A DNA stretch of 64,000 nucleotides from Viridilinea sp964592425. Lineage in GTDB: Bacteria; Chloroflexota; Chloroflexia; Chloroflexales; Chloroflexaceae. The stretch covers positions 1 through 64,000 of the forward strand of contig CAZQCG010000023.1 in assembly GCA_964592425.1 (NCBI GenBank), written 5' to 3'. The notes under the pieces are model-generated. The model was not told the DNA's origin. It did no database searches and saw only the letters and a list, made by a program, of their open reading frames with translations. Both the position numbers and the translations under genes were made by a program. This document shows, piece by piece, positions 25,963 through 34,518 of this stretch; the first letter of the stretch is position 1; the number at the start of each line of letters is the position of its first letter.

Positions 25963-26820
25963 ATGCGCATCGTAGTCTGCCTGAAACGGGTGCCCGATCC
26001 GGCCACGGTGGAGGTTGACCCCTTGACGGGGCTTATCGACGAGGAGCGTTTGCTCTACGTGGCTGGATCGGGTGACCTTGCGGCGCTGGAGGTGGCCCTG
26101 CAGTTCGCTGGCAACGGGGGTGAGGTGCAGGCACTTGCGGTCGGCTCACCCGTCGCCGACGAGATTCTGCGCGAGGCACTTGCCGTAGGTGCCTCCGAAG
26201 CGCTGCGCATCTGGGATCACACCCTCGCCCAGCTTAACCCTGCCCAGACGGCCTTGCTGCTGGCGGTTGCCGTGCAGGTTGAGGCGGCTCCCGATCTGAT
26301 TCTCTGCGCTACGCACAGCAGTGATAGCGGTAGCGGCCAGGTTCCGGTGTTGCTGGCCGAGTTTTTGCACTGGCCGGTGGTCACTGACGTGACGCAGATC
26401 AAGCTTGCGCCGGGCCTGGCCCGTGTCCAACGGCGCCTCGACCGGGGTGCCCGCGAAGAACTTGAGGTGGATCTGCCAGCTGTGCTGGCCGTTGAGCCGG
26501 GCATCGCTCGTTTGCGGCATGCTGGCTTGCCTGGCCTGTTGCGCGCCCAGCGGGCGAGCATTCCTAGCTGGAATCTGGCCCGCCTGGGGCTGGAGCCGCC
26601 TGATCTGGCGCTGCCCGCTATGACGGTGCGTACCTTGTATGCCCAGCGCCCCCGCTCGCGCCCGATTTTTACACCCGACAGTGACCGCCCACCCCACGAG
26701 CGCATTGCCCAGATCCTCACTGCCGGGGTCAGCCGCAAGTCGGGCAAAGTGCTCGAGGGTTCACCTGACGCGATGGCCGACGCCGTGGTTGCCTTCCTGC
26801 GTGAGCGGGGTTTTGTCTGA
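25963..26820 (+). CDS. etfB: Electron transfer flavoprotein beta subunit, mycofactocin-linked
   Basis: A 285-residue ETF beta-like protein: CLKRVPDPATVEVDP at the N-terminus, then VQALAVGSPVADEILREALAVGA, and DLILCATHSSDSGSGQVPVLLAEFLHWPVVTDV with the usual Gly-rich AMP/ADP-binding loop. It starts four bases after the FixX-like gene and is followed by mftE within about ten bases. Together with the alpha subunit (23192) it gives a dedicated ETF for this cluster. Confidence 0.87.
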   Translation: MRIVVCLKRVPDPATVEVDPLTGLIDEERLLYVAGSGDLAALEVALQFAGNGGEVQALAVGSPVADEILREALAVGASEALRIWDHTLAQLNPAQTALLLAVAVQVEAAPDLILCATHSSDSGSGQVPVLLAEFLHWPVVTDVTQIKLAPGLARVQRRLDRGAREELEVDLPAVLAVEPGIARLRHAGLPGLLRAQRASIPSWNLARLGLEPPDLALPAMTVRTLYAQRPRSRPIFTPDSDRPPHERIAQILTAGVSRKSGKVLEGSPDAMADAVVAFLRERGFV

Positions 26821-26830
26821 GCTAAGCCAA

Positions 26831-27586
26831 GTGTTACCTGAACGTTCTTTCAACCTGGCTGAGTTGACCTGGCCGGAGCTGCGCGAGGCCATCGCTGGCG
26901 GGGCGACAACGCTGATCTGGCCCCTCGGTGCAACTGAGCAGCACGGGCCGCATTTGCCGCTGGCCACCGATACGCTGCGGGCCACTGCCCTGGCCGAGGC
27001 ACTGGCGGCGCATTTGCCTCAGGCCCTGGTGGCACCGACTCTGCCTATTGGCTGCTCCGACGAGCACAGTGGTTTCCCTGGCCTGCTGGGGGTTGAGGCC
27101 CCTATCCTGGCAAGCCTGCTGGTGGCTGCGGCCCGGCGCATGTGGGCCTGGGGCGTGCGCCGGTTGGTGCTGCTCTCAGCCCATGGTGGCAATGGCGAGG
27201 CCCTGGCCCTGGCCAGAGAGCGCCTGCGTGAGGAGTTGCCGGGCCTCGTGCTCTGGCTCCCCACCGATCTGCTGGCCTCCCATACCGCCCTGCTGACCAT
27301 CGCCGCTGCCGATGGGCTCTCCCCCGAACTGGTCGGGCTCCACGCCGGTGAGGGCGAGACCTCGGAGGTGCTCGCGCTGCGCCCCGACCTGGTGCGCCGC
27401 GAGCTCGCTATGCCCGGCTATTGCGGCGATATGGTGGCGATTATGCCAACGCTGCAGGCAGTTGGCTTGCAGGCGGTGACGCCCAATGGTGTGCTTGGCG
27501 ATCCGCGCCCGGCGACAGCGGAGCGTGGCACGCGCTATCTCGCGGCCTATGCCGAAGCCCTGGCCAGCGAGTTGGCCGAGCCATGA
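26831..27586 (+). CDS. mftE: Mycofactocin precursor peptidase MftE (creatininase family)
   Basis: A 251-residue creatininase-fold metalloprotease. PLGATEQHGPHLPLATDT provides the Glu, His and Asp metal ligands, SAHGGNGE the next His, and HAGEGETSE the catalytic Glu and nearby residues. MftE cuts the modified MftA just before the C-terminal dipeptide to release the Val-Tyr-derived product. The ORF is open upstream into the ETF beta gene. The start is taken as GTG 26831; TTG 26813 is a close alternative. Its stop overlaps the start of the next gene (ATGA 27583-27586). Confidence 0.9.
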   Translation: MLPERSFNLAELTWPELREAIAGGATTLIWPLGATEQHGPHLPLATDTLRATALAEALAAHLPQALVAPTLPIGCSDEHSGFPGLLGVEAPILASLLVAAARRMWAWGVRRLVLLSAHGGNGEALALARERLREELPGLVLWLPTDLLASHTALLTIAAADGLSPELVGLHAGEGETSEVLALRPDLVRRELAMPGYCGDMVAIMPTLQAVGLQAVTPNGVLGDPRPATAERGTRYLAAYAEALASELAEP

Positions 27587-29823
27587 CGACGCTTGATCAT
27601 CCCAATACACTACGGCAACGCCTCTGGAGCGCGGCCCTGACCATGCCTGGTTATGCAGCGCTGCGCCCCAGCCTGCTGGCCGAGTTGGCCGAGTACCTCG
27701 GTCGTCCGGTCGCCTGGATCGAAGGGCGCTGCCGGGCCGGGGCCGCCGAGTTGGCCCAGGCCTGGCAGGCGTCCGCACCGCAGACGGTCGAGTCGATCAA
27801 TGCCTTCTACCAGACCGCTGAGCCTTATCTCTATGACCTGACCTGGTGGCATGCGCTGGGTGATGATGAAAGTGCGCTGATTCAGGTTGAAGCGCTGGAG
27901 GTCGCCCTGGGCCACCATGCCCACACCGCGCTCGATTTCGGCAGCGGCATCGGTTCGCTGGCGCTCCTGCTTGCAGCCCATGGGCTCGAGGTGAGCCTGG
28001 CCGAAGTCAACCCACACCTCCAGGGCTATGCACGCTGGCGTTTCGCCCGGCGTGGCCTGACCGGCCATTTTCTCGACCTGAGCGGGCCTGTGCCAGCCCT
28101 GCCGACGGCAGCCTACGACTTCATCAGTGCCGTCGATGTCTTCGAGCACCTGCCCAACCCCGGCGCAACCCTACTGGCGCTCGCACAAGCCTTGCGCCCT
28201 GGCGGAACGCTCTACATCCACCTGCCTGCCACCCCCGATGCAGCCCACCCGATGCATCTCTGGCACCGCCCGGCCACCTTGCTACGCCATCTGGAGCAGG
28301 CTGGCCTCTGGCTGGAACCAGGCCCGGCTGCGCCAATGCATAGCGCGACGGGCTTCGTCTTGCGGCGCGGCACAGGCCCGCAGTACCGGCTTAACCAGGG
28401 CCTGCGGCTGGTGCCTAAGGTGAGCGGCGGGGTGGTTCACTCAGCACAACCCCTGGCGGCCATCCAGCTCAACGCCCAGGCTTTTGGGCTGCTGGCGGCA
28501 CTGGGTGAAGCGGGCACAGCACTTGAGGTAGCGGCGGCGCGTCCCGGCATAGGCCTGCCAACGATCAGCACCTTTCTTGAGACGATGGCCCGACGGCGCT
28601 TGTTATTGCGTCGCTCACCCGCTCCAACACGCCAGCCGACAGTCAGCGTGATTGTGCCGGCCTATGGGCGTCCAGCGGCGACCCGTGCCTGCGTTGAGTC
28701 GCTGCTGCAGCTGGACTATCCGCAGGATCGCTGTGAGATCATCGTTGTGGATGATGCCACCCCTGAGCCCCTCGCACCGGCCCTGGCCGGGCTCGCTGTA
28801 CGCATCGTGCGGCTCGAGGCCAACCAGGGTCAGTCGGCTGCCCGTAACCTGGCCCTTGGCATGGCACGGGGTGACCTGATCGCCTTTATTGACAACGACT
28901 GCGTTGCCGCGCCAGCCTGGCTAGGCTTGCTGGTGGCCGAGTTGGACGATCCGCGGGTAGGCCTGGCGGGGGGCAGGGTGTTAGCGGCACCAGCCGAGGG
29001 GCTCGTGGCTGCCTTTGAGGCGGTACGCTCGCCACTTGATATGGGTGCGCTCAGCGGGCCAGTTGGGCCGAACGAGCCGATTGCCTACCTGCCCTCGTGC
29101 AATCTGGTTGTGCGCCGCGACCTGTTGCAGCGTGTTGGCGGCTTCGATCCGGCCATGACCCTGGGTGAAGATGTCGATCTGGTCTGGCGTCTGCTGGCCA
29201 GTGGCAGCGAAGGACGCTACCTGGCCGAGAGCACCATTCTTCATGACCACCGGGTAGCGCTTGCTGCGCTCTTGCGCCGCCGGGCCGATTATGCCTCCTC
29301 GGAGGCCGACTTGCAGCGTCGTCATCCAGCAGGCCGGCGGGTAATGGTGCTACCCACCACAGTGCTGCTGCTCCTGATCGCCCTGTTGCTGCTCCCATCG
29401 CTGGCCGGGATGAGCCTGCTGCTGGGTGTACTTGCCCTGCTCAGCCTAGGCCTGGAGTTGGCCCAGAAGCAGCGCCGGTTGCGCCAGGCAGGGCTGGATC
29501 TGCCCTTTGGACGCACGCTGGCCGCCGTGCTGGCCGCACACCGGGCCGCGCTCTACCACCTGGGGGCCAACCTCACGCGCTACTACAGCCTGCCCCTGCT
29601 GTTGGGCATGCTGCTCTGGCCGGCACTGCGGTTGCCCCTTGCCATATTGCTGCTCGTCCCACCGCTGATCGACTACGATCGCCTGAATCCGCCGTTTGGA
29701 CGGCTCACCTTTATCGGCCTCACCTGGCTCGAGCTGGCTGCCTACCAGATCGGTGTCTGGCGAGGATGTTGGCAGCGGCGCACCTTGCGCCCCCTTTTGC
29801 CGCGCTTGCGGCTTATGCGTTAA
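27583..29823 (+). CDS. mftF: Methyltransferase - MftF glycosyltransferase fusion
   Basis: A 746-residue multi-domain protein. Residues about 50-265 form a SAM methyltransferase domain (LDFGSGIGSLALL near 116, DVFEHLPNP, LRPGG). Residues about 268-345 are the PqqD-like N-terminal region normally seen in MftF (YRLNQGLRLVPKV..). Residues about 350-600 are a GT2 glycosyltransferase (VSVIVPAYGRP, VDDATPE, DNDCVA, GEDVDLVW), and about 590-700 are membrane spans. MftF builds the beta-1,4-glucan on the mycofactocin core. The fused methyltransferase is unusual. It overlaps mftE by four bases and precedes a DUF4242 gene by 17 bases. Confidence 0.88.
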   Translation: MTTLDHPNTLRQRLWSAALTMPGYAALRPSLLAELAEYLGRPVAWIEGRCRAGAAELAQAWQASAPQTVESINAFYQTAEPYLYDLTWWHALGDDESALIQVEALEVALGHHAHTALDFGSGIGSLALLLAAHGLEVSLAEVNPHLQGYARWRFARRGLTGHFLDLSGPVPALPTAAYDFISAVDVFEHLPNPGATLLALAQALRPGGTLYIHLPATPDAAHPMHLWHRPATLLRHLEQAGLWLEPGPAAPMHSATGFVLRRGTGPQYRLNQGLRLVPKVSGGVVHSAQPLAAIQLNAQAFGLLAALGEAGTALEVAAARPGIGLPTISTFLETMARRRLLLRRSPAPTRQPTVSVIVPAYGRPAATRACVESLLQLDYPQDRCEIIVVDDATPEPLAPALAGLAVRIVRLEANQGQSAARNLALGMARGDLIAFIDNDCVAAPAWLGLLVAELDDPRVGLAGGRVLAAPAEGLVAAFEAVRSPLDMGALSGPVGPNEPIAYLPSCNLVVRRDLLQRVGGFDPAMTLGEDVDLVWRLLASGSEGRYLAESTILHDHRVALAALLRRRADYASSEADLQRRHPAGRRVMVLPTTVLLLLIALLLLPSLAGMSLLLGVLALLSLGLELAQKQRRLRQAGLDLPFGRTLAAVLAAHRAALYHLGANLTRYYSLPLLLGMLLWPALRLPLAILLLVPPLIDYDRLNPPFGRLTFIGLTWLELAAYQIGVWRGCWQRRTLRPLLPRLRLMR

Positions 29824-29840
29824 CAAGAAGGAGACCCCCC

Positions 29841-30122
29841 ATGCCCAAGTTCATCATTGAGCGTAACATCCCTGCGGTTGAGACCTGGACGGAAGAGACG
29901 TTGCAGGGGGTGGCCCAGAAATCGAATGGGGTCATCCAGGCCATGCAGACGGACGGCAAGGGCATCCAGTGGCAGCAGAGCTATGTCGTTGCTGACAAGA
30001 TCTTCTGCGTCTACATTGCCCAGGACAAAGAGGCCCTGCTCGAGCACGCCAACCTGGGTGGTTTTCCCGCCGATGCGATCTACGAAGTCAGCAGTACGAT
30101 CGATCCTACAACCGCCGAGTGA
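29841..30122 (+). CDS. DUF4242 small protein
   Basis: A 93-residue protein (MPKFIIERNIP start) of the DUF4242 or SCO4226-like group: beta-rich ferredoxin-like fold, with an IQWQQSYVVADKIFCVYIA core and a conserved His/Asn near AN-LGGFPAD. Some members bind nickel. It has a strong ribosome site (AAGAAGGAGA) and sits between the mftF fusion and the radical SAM gene, overlapping the latter's possible GTG start. Role in this cluster unknown. Confidence 0.75.
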   Translation: MPKFIIERNIPAVETWTEETLQGVAQKSNGVIQAMQTDGKGIQWQQSYVVADKIFCVYIAQDKEALLEHANLGGFPADAIYEVSSTIDPTTAE

Positions 30123-30124
30123 TT

Positions 30125-31384
30125 ATGAGTCTCTTAGCGACCGCGACGCCCTGGGCCGAGGTTGATGCGGAAGGGCGGCTGATCTTCCCCGCTGGCTTAG
30201 CTGGGCGCCTGGGTTTGCAACCCGGCGCCCGCTTGCGCATCGAAGATGGACCCAACGGTGTGCGCCTGCACCGTCCACTCAGCCAGCTTGCCAAAATCTA
30301 TCTCGAGCCAACTAACCGCTGTAACCTGGCCTGTCGTACCTGCATGCAGAATAGCTGGGAGACGACCCAGGGCCAGATGCAGGAGACAGTCTTTCAGCGC
30401 ATCGAGGCCGGGCTAAGCCAGGTGACCCCGACACCGAGCGTCTTTTTCGGTGGCATTGGTGAGCCACTGGCTCACCCGCGTATCATCGAGTTTGTGGCGC
30501 GGGCGAAGGCAGCGGGGGCCAATGTCGAGTTGATCACCAATGGCACCTTGCTGAACGAGCAGCGCGCCCGCGGCTTGATCGAGGCTGGCCTTGATCTGCT
30601 CTGGGTCTCCCTTGATGGGGCGACTCCCGCGAGCTATGCCGATGTACGCCTGGGAGCGCAACTGCCGCTCGTGCTGGAGAATCTGGCTCGTTTTCGTCAA
30701 TTGCGCCAGGCGGGACACCGGGCGCACCCGGTGATGGGCATCAATTTTGTGGCGATGCGCCGCAACATTGCCGATCTGCCAGCGGTGCTGGCGCTGGGCC
30801 GGCGCCTGGGCGTCACACGCTTTGCGGTCAGCAATGTGCTGCCCTATACCCCCGAACTCTGCGACGAGGTGCTCTACACACGAACGCTGCGTGACATCAC
30901 CTACCTACCCTCACCCTGGCTGCCCCAGCTGCGCCTCCCCAAGCTCGATCTCGACGCCGACACCGAAGCGGTCTTCTTACAGGCCCTGCGCAGCGGTGCC
31001 AACGTCACCTTTGCTGGCAACAATCTGGGGGGGGCCAACGACGTCTGTACGTTTATCGAGAGTGGCTCAATGACCGTGGGTTGGGACGGTAGCGTCAGCC
31101 CATGTCCGCCGTTGCTCTACACCCATGTTGAGTACCTACACCGGCGGCGGCGGCTCTCGCGGCGCCATATTATCGGCAACCTGGCCGAGCGCGACTTGCT
31201 CGATCTCTGGAACGACCCGGACTACCTGGCCTACCGTACACGTGTGCAGAGCTTTGCCTTTGCACCATGTACCATGTGCGCTGGCTGTGAGCTCTCCGAG
31301 GGGAACGAAGAGGACTGCCTCGGCAATCTCTTCCCAACCTGCGGCGGCTGTCTCTGGGCACAGGCAATCATTCAGTGCCCGTAG
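30125..31384 (+). CDS. Radical SAM/SPASM enzyme with AbrB-like N-terminus
   Basis: A 419-residue radical SAM protein. Residues 1-45 resemble an AbrB/SpoVT-like strand-rich domain (AEVDAEGRLIFPAGLAGRLGLQPGARL). The cluster motif is C-x3-C-x2-C in TNRCNLACRTC near residue 64. GGIGEPLAHP is the SAM-binding part, and the SPASM-type cysteines lie in CPP, CTMCAGC, EEDC and CGGC. The VRLGAQLPLVL and LPYTPE stretches resemble the maturase associated with tungsten aldehyde oxidoreductases; no such oxidoreductase is in the window. The start is ATG 30125 (GTG 30119 alternative). It ends the mycofactocin operon. Substrate unknown. Confidence 0.75.
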   Translation: MSLLATATPWAEVDAEGRLIFPAGLAGRLGLQPGARLRIEDGPNGVRLHRPLSQLAKIYLEPTNRCNLACRTCMQNSWETTQGQMQETVFQRIEAGLSQVTPTPSVFFGGIGEPLAHPRIIEFVARAKAAGANVELITNGTLLNEQRARGLIEAGLDLLWVSLDGATPASYADVRLGAQLPLVLENLARFRQLRQAGHRAHPVMGINFVAMRRNIADLPAVLALGRRLGVTRFAVSNVLPYTPELCDEVLYTRTLRDITYLPSPWLPQLRLPKLDLDADTEAVFLQALRSGANVTFAGNNLGGANDVCTFIESGSMTVGWDGSVSPCPPLLYTHVEYLHRRRRLSRRHIIGNLAERDLLDLWNDPDYLAYRTRVQSFAFAPCTMCAGCELSEGNEEDCLGNLFPTCGGCLWAQAIIQCP

Positions 31385-31424
31385 GCACATGAACCCCGTG
31401 CGAGCTGCTATGAAAAAGGCCGGC

Positions 31425-31443
31425 GGGAGGGCCTGGCCCTCCC
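31425..31443. repeat. GGGAGGGCC hairpin, dispersed family
   Basis: Perfect 9-bp arms GGGAGGGCC / GGCCCTCCC around one T, followed by AGAAACCCTC. A near relative is at 63743-63767, also just after a gene and followed by CAACCCTC. No T-run, so termination is uncertain; it lies 40 bases after the last mycofactocin-cluster gene. Confidence 0.5.
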
Positions 31444-31511
31444 AGAAACCCTCTTTCATCACGGCAGTGTGCAGCACGGCTGCATAGCAGTCTATTCTTC
31501 TATGAACCGTA

Positions 31512-31544
31512 AGGGCGCAGCAGCGGTTAACGCTACTGCGCCCT
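31512..31544. repeat. AGGGCGCAG hairpin
   Basis: AGGGCGCAGCAGCG and its imperfect complement ending CTGCGCCCT around GTTAA. A related perfect hairpin (CGCAGCAGCG-AA-CGCTGCTGCG) is at 37785-37806. It lies between convergent gene ends (31384 plus, 31604 minus) and may terminate either. The rest of 31385-31603 shows no gene. Confidence 0.5.
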
Positions 31545-31603
31545 TGGTGCCTATGCTTGCCGTCATTTTGGCTCTGATGCTGTACCAGGCGCACGGAGAC
31601 TGC

Positions 31604-32881
31604 TTAGCGGGCCGCCCGGCTACTTGGGCGCTTGCTGCGCAACTGGGTCGGTTCTTCCTCAGCCGCAGGGGTATCTTCCATCCGGGTAACCAGGCGATCC
31701 AACTCGGCGAGGGTATGGGAGAGGCCGGAGGGTGCCACATGTAATGAGCCGTCAGAGGCAAGCGCGGCGCGCAGGTTACGCGGATTATTACCGGCGCTCT
31801 GCAGATTCTTGAGATCCTGGTCGATGCGCAGGTTATTGATCTTGAGTCCGTGGCGAGCCATCAGTTCGCGGTAGTAGGGATAGTGTTCGTTGAGGTGGCG
31901 GGCAACCGACTCATAGCCGTGGCGAGCGATAGTCATGCGGGTCTGATAGCGCATCGTACTATCGCTGAACATCACGTGATCCTGGCGATCAGGCTCAATC
32001 AGCACGATATCAACTTCGGGATGGCGTCGGCGCACCTGCTTGATGTGGTAGTGCAGACCAGCGTGAATGAAGGTACGGAAGACCTGATTGCCAATACTGG
32101 GCAGACCCTCATCGCTGATACCGTGCCCAGGGGCATGGCTACGATTATCGTAGGGCACGAGGGGGTTCACACAGATGATCAGCTCGGCCCCGGCCTCAAT
32201 CGCCACATCAAGACTGGCAGTCCCGCGGATACCGCCGTCAATATAATCACGGTCACCGATCCGTACCGGGCGGTAGAAAAGCGGGATAGCCGCCGAAGCA
32301 CAGACCGCCAGCGAGATCGGCACATCACACATGGGAGGGCGCCCGAAGACGGCACGGTCGCCACTATCCAGCTCGGTAGCGACAATTGCCAGAGGATGCG
32401 GCAGCTCAGTGAAACGATTGCTGCGCCCCGGCCCCGAGAGCGCCGAGCGCAGGTAGCGCTCGAGCATACGGGTGTCGTAAAGGCCATTGGGCAGCGTGGA
32501 AGCCAGGGCCTCCATTACATCAAGCAGCGAGGCGGTGCCACCCTCGCTGAAGGCACGCTGCACCATACTAGCGAGCGCTCCCGGCATGCGTGAGAGGCGC
32601 TTGAAGAGGTCGGGCACATTCAGCTCGTAGAGGTGATGCGGTTCAAGCTGATCGATGCCAAGCATGGGGCTATCCAGCACCGAGAGGAGCGTGCGTGGCG
32701 AGATATTATTGGCAAGGCACGCCGAGATCAGGGCACCCGCACTGGTACCGACATAGATGTCAAACTCATTGACCGAGATCTGATCAAAGAGTTGGTCGAC
32801 TGCGCACATTGCGCCGATCTCATAGGCGGCACCAGCAACACCACCGCCTGCCAGCACGAGGGCTGTCTTGCTTCGCTGCAT
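31604..32881 (-). CDS. Patatin-like phospholipase
   Basis: A 425-residue patatin-family serine hydrolase. LVLAGGGVAGAAYEIGA provides the oxyanion-hole glycines (about residues 8-24), GTSAGALIS the GxSxG nucleophile, and DGGIRGTAS the catalytic DGG. No signal peptide, so cytosolic. It is transcribed in the same direction as, and just after, a PHA-type regulator and phasin, so action on PHA granule surface lipid or on the polymer itself is a reasonable guess, not shown. A weakly charged C-terminus (RSKRPSSRAAR) could bind membrane. Confidence 0.75.
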   Translation of the reverse strand: MQRSKTALVLAGGGVAGAAYEIGAMCAVDQLFDQISVNEFDIYVGTSAGALISACLANNISPRTLLSVLDSPMLGIDQLEPHHLYELNVPDLFKRLSRMPGALASMVQRAFSEGGTASLLDVMEALASTLPNGLYDTRMLERYLRSALSGPGRSNRFTELPHPLAIVATELDSGDRAVFGRPPMCDVPISLAVCASAAIPLFYRPVRIGDRDYIDGGIRGTASLDVAIEAGAELIICVNPLVPYDNRSHAPGHGISDEGLPSIGNQVFRTFIHAGLHYHIKQVRRRHPEVDIVLIEPDRQDHVMFSDSTMRYQTRMTIARHGYESVARHLNEHYPYYRELMARHGLKINNLRIDQDLKNLQSAGNNPRNLRAALASDGSLHVAPSGLSHTLAELDRLVTRMEDTPAAEEEPTQLRSKRPSSRAAR

Positions 32882-32990
32882 TGTTGCCCTATCTCTTCTC
32901 TCTGTATACGGATGCCGCTGTTCGGGTGCAGGACTGGAGCAAGTCAGTCCTTGTTGGCTTCGCCAGGCTCAGCCAACGCTTGCCGGTGGT

Positions 32991-33542
32991 TTAGTGATGG
33001 TTGTGATTGTTGTGCTCATACTCATTGAGCAGCTGCTCAACGATGGCGGAGAGTTGATCGACCTGCTGGTGCAGCCGGAAGACATCGCGGCGGCTGGGCA
33101 CCTCGGCTACCTCAGGGTCAAGCCCTTCGATCTGCGGGCCAAAGTCGGTGCGGGTGAGCAACTGACGCCAGTGTTGGCTATCTTCTGCCGTCAGCAAACC
33201 ATTGGCAACAAGAAAGTCGATCCGACGGTCGATCTCGCTGGCAATCACCTCGGATCCGGCCAGCGTCGAGGCGAGGGTGCGCCGCAGGTTACTGATCGTG
33301 TCGCCACCGATCTGGATCAAGCCGGTGAGCAGCTGGGTCGGCAATTGCGGGCCGCTGCGCCCGCGGGCGTGCAGGACGACCTGGGCCAGAATGCCCGATG
33401 TAATGTCGTCGCCGGTCTCGTTGTCGAGAATCTGTACCGCTTCGCCGTCCTGCACCAGCCGAGCAATCCCTTCCAGGGTGATGTACTGCTTCTGGTTGGT
33501 GTGGTAGAGCTTACGGTTGGCGTATTTCTTGATCAGATGCAT
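32991..33542 (-). CDS. phaR: PHA synthesis regulator (PhaR-type)
   Basis: A 183-residue protein. The N-terminal KKYANRKLYHTNQKQYITLEGI is the PHB/PHA accumulation regulator DNA-binding domain. A helical second half ends in EHNNHNHH. Relatives bind PHA granules and repress phasin genes when granules are absent. The upstream palindrome TATAACACGCCGTGTCA (33576-33592) includes a minus-strand TATAAT (33574-33579), so self-repression is likely. The phasin gene lies just upstream in the same direction, with a near-identical site. Confidence 0.8.
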   Translation of the reverse strand: MHLIKKYANRKLYHTNQKQYITLEGIARLVQDGEAVQILDNETGDDITSGILAQVVLHARGRSGPQLPTQLLTGLIQIGGDTISNLRRTLASTLAGSEVIASEIDRRIDFLVANGLLTAEDSQHWRQLLTRTDFGPQIEGLDPEVAEVPSRRDVFRLHQQVDQLSAIVEQLLNEYEHNNHNHH

Positions 33543-33573
33543 AGGCGCTGGATCTTAAATGGTGCGGTAGCCT

Positions 33574-33592
33574 ATTATAACACGCCGTGTCA
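33574..33592 (-). promoter_or_regulatory. Operator-promoter motif of the PhaR-type gene
   Basis: On the minus strand TGACACGGCGTGTTATAAT, which matches TGACGCAGCGTGTTATACT upstream of the phasin gene at 16 of 19 positions. The TATAAT is a good -10 box. The ACACG-C-CGTGT palindrome overlaps it. Likely target of the PhaR-type protein. The rest of 33600-33914 holds no gene that I can support. Confidence 0.6.
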
Positions 33593-33914
33593 GAAATAGG
33601 ATTCGCGCAAGGAGGAAATTCAATGGAATTCTGCGCCTCTGCGATCAAAGCAGGCTGAAAGCGCGGGCAACCTGCCAACCTCCGAGCCGTGCGAGCAGGG
33701 AGTCCGCGTTGCCGGAAGCGTTGCATCCATGATAATGGGCAGGGCTGATCATGAGGAAGGCCAGGGGAAGGCCAGAAAATCAACTGCGCCGAGGCGGGTG
33801 AACCCCGTCCCGGCGCATGGTCGCCGCAGCTATGCTCATTCGCTGTGGGTGGTCACGATGGGCGTTTGCCACACCTACCGCAACCGCTCAACGAAGGCAA
33901 CTCAGGCGTGATTC

Positions 33915-34388
33915 TCAACCCTGGGCATCGCCGGTCTTGACAGCGCGCGGCTTGGGCGTACCGTCGCCAGAGCGCCGCAGTTCCTCAACCCGAGCGGCCA
34001 ACTGGGCGATCTTGGCACTCAGTTCATCGATGTCACGCTTCGACGGGATGTTCATGCGGTTGAGCACCTGCTCGAGGCCCGTCTCCATCTGGTTGGTAAT
34101 GTTGTTGACGCTGGCCTCGACCTGCGGAGCCTGCGGAACCTGGACGTGGCGGATCTTCGAGACCGTCTCGTCAATCAGGTGCTGGGCATCCTTCTGGGCC
34201 AACTCACCCCGCTCAACCAGGCGGTTGAGGAACTGCTCGGCCTCGTCACGGGTGAGCGCAAAGGCCCCGAAGCCCGCCAGCATCAGGCGGCGGATGACGT
34301 CAAACAGCGGAGCCGCCGGGCCTGTGGGCTCAACAGCCGGCTCGTCCACCTGACGAACGCTGACTTCGATCTCTTCTGGTGCAGTCAT
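33915..34388 (-). CDS. Phasin-like PHA granule protein
   Basis: A 157-residue protein with a short hydrophobic stretch (RRLMLAGFGAFAL) followed by a coiled-coil region with heptad-like ISNMETGL.. and ELSAKIAQLAARVEEL. This is the plan of PhaF/poly(3-hydroxyalkanoate) granule-associated proteins. The start is ATG 34388 with GGAGGAG before it. An upstream ATG at 34394 has no room for the ribosome site. Its promoter region carries two sites of the motif also found before the PhaR-type gene. No PHA synthase is in the window. Confidence 0.75.
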   Translation of the reverse strand: MTAPEEIEVSVRQVDEPAVEPTGPAAPLFDVIRRLMLAGFGAFALTRDEAEQFLNRLVERGELAQKDAQHLIDETVSKIRHVQVPQAPQVEASVNNITNQMETGLEQVLNRMNIPSKRDIDELSAKIAQLAARVEELRRSGDGTPKPRAVKTGDAQG

Positions 34389-34518
34389 GGTCATCTCCTC
34401 CAATTGTACGCTTCTCGGCCACATACGGTGGCCATAATTAGGTGTTGGACTGGTTGGTACTGCGAGCCCTGGTTACTTCAGTGGGGCTACACCCCGCTGG
34501 CTCTCCCTGTATCAACCG

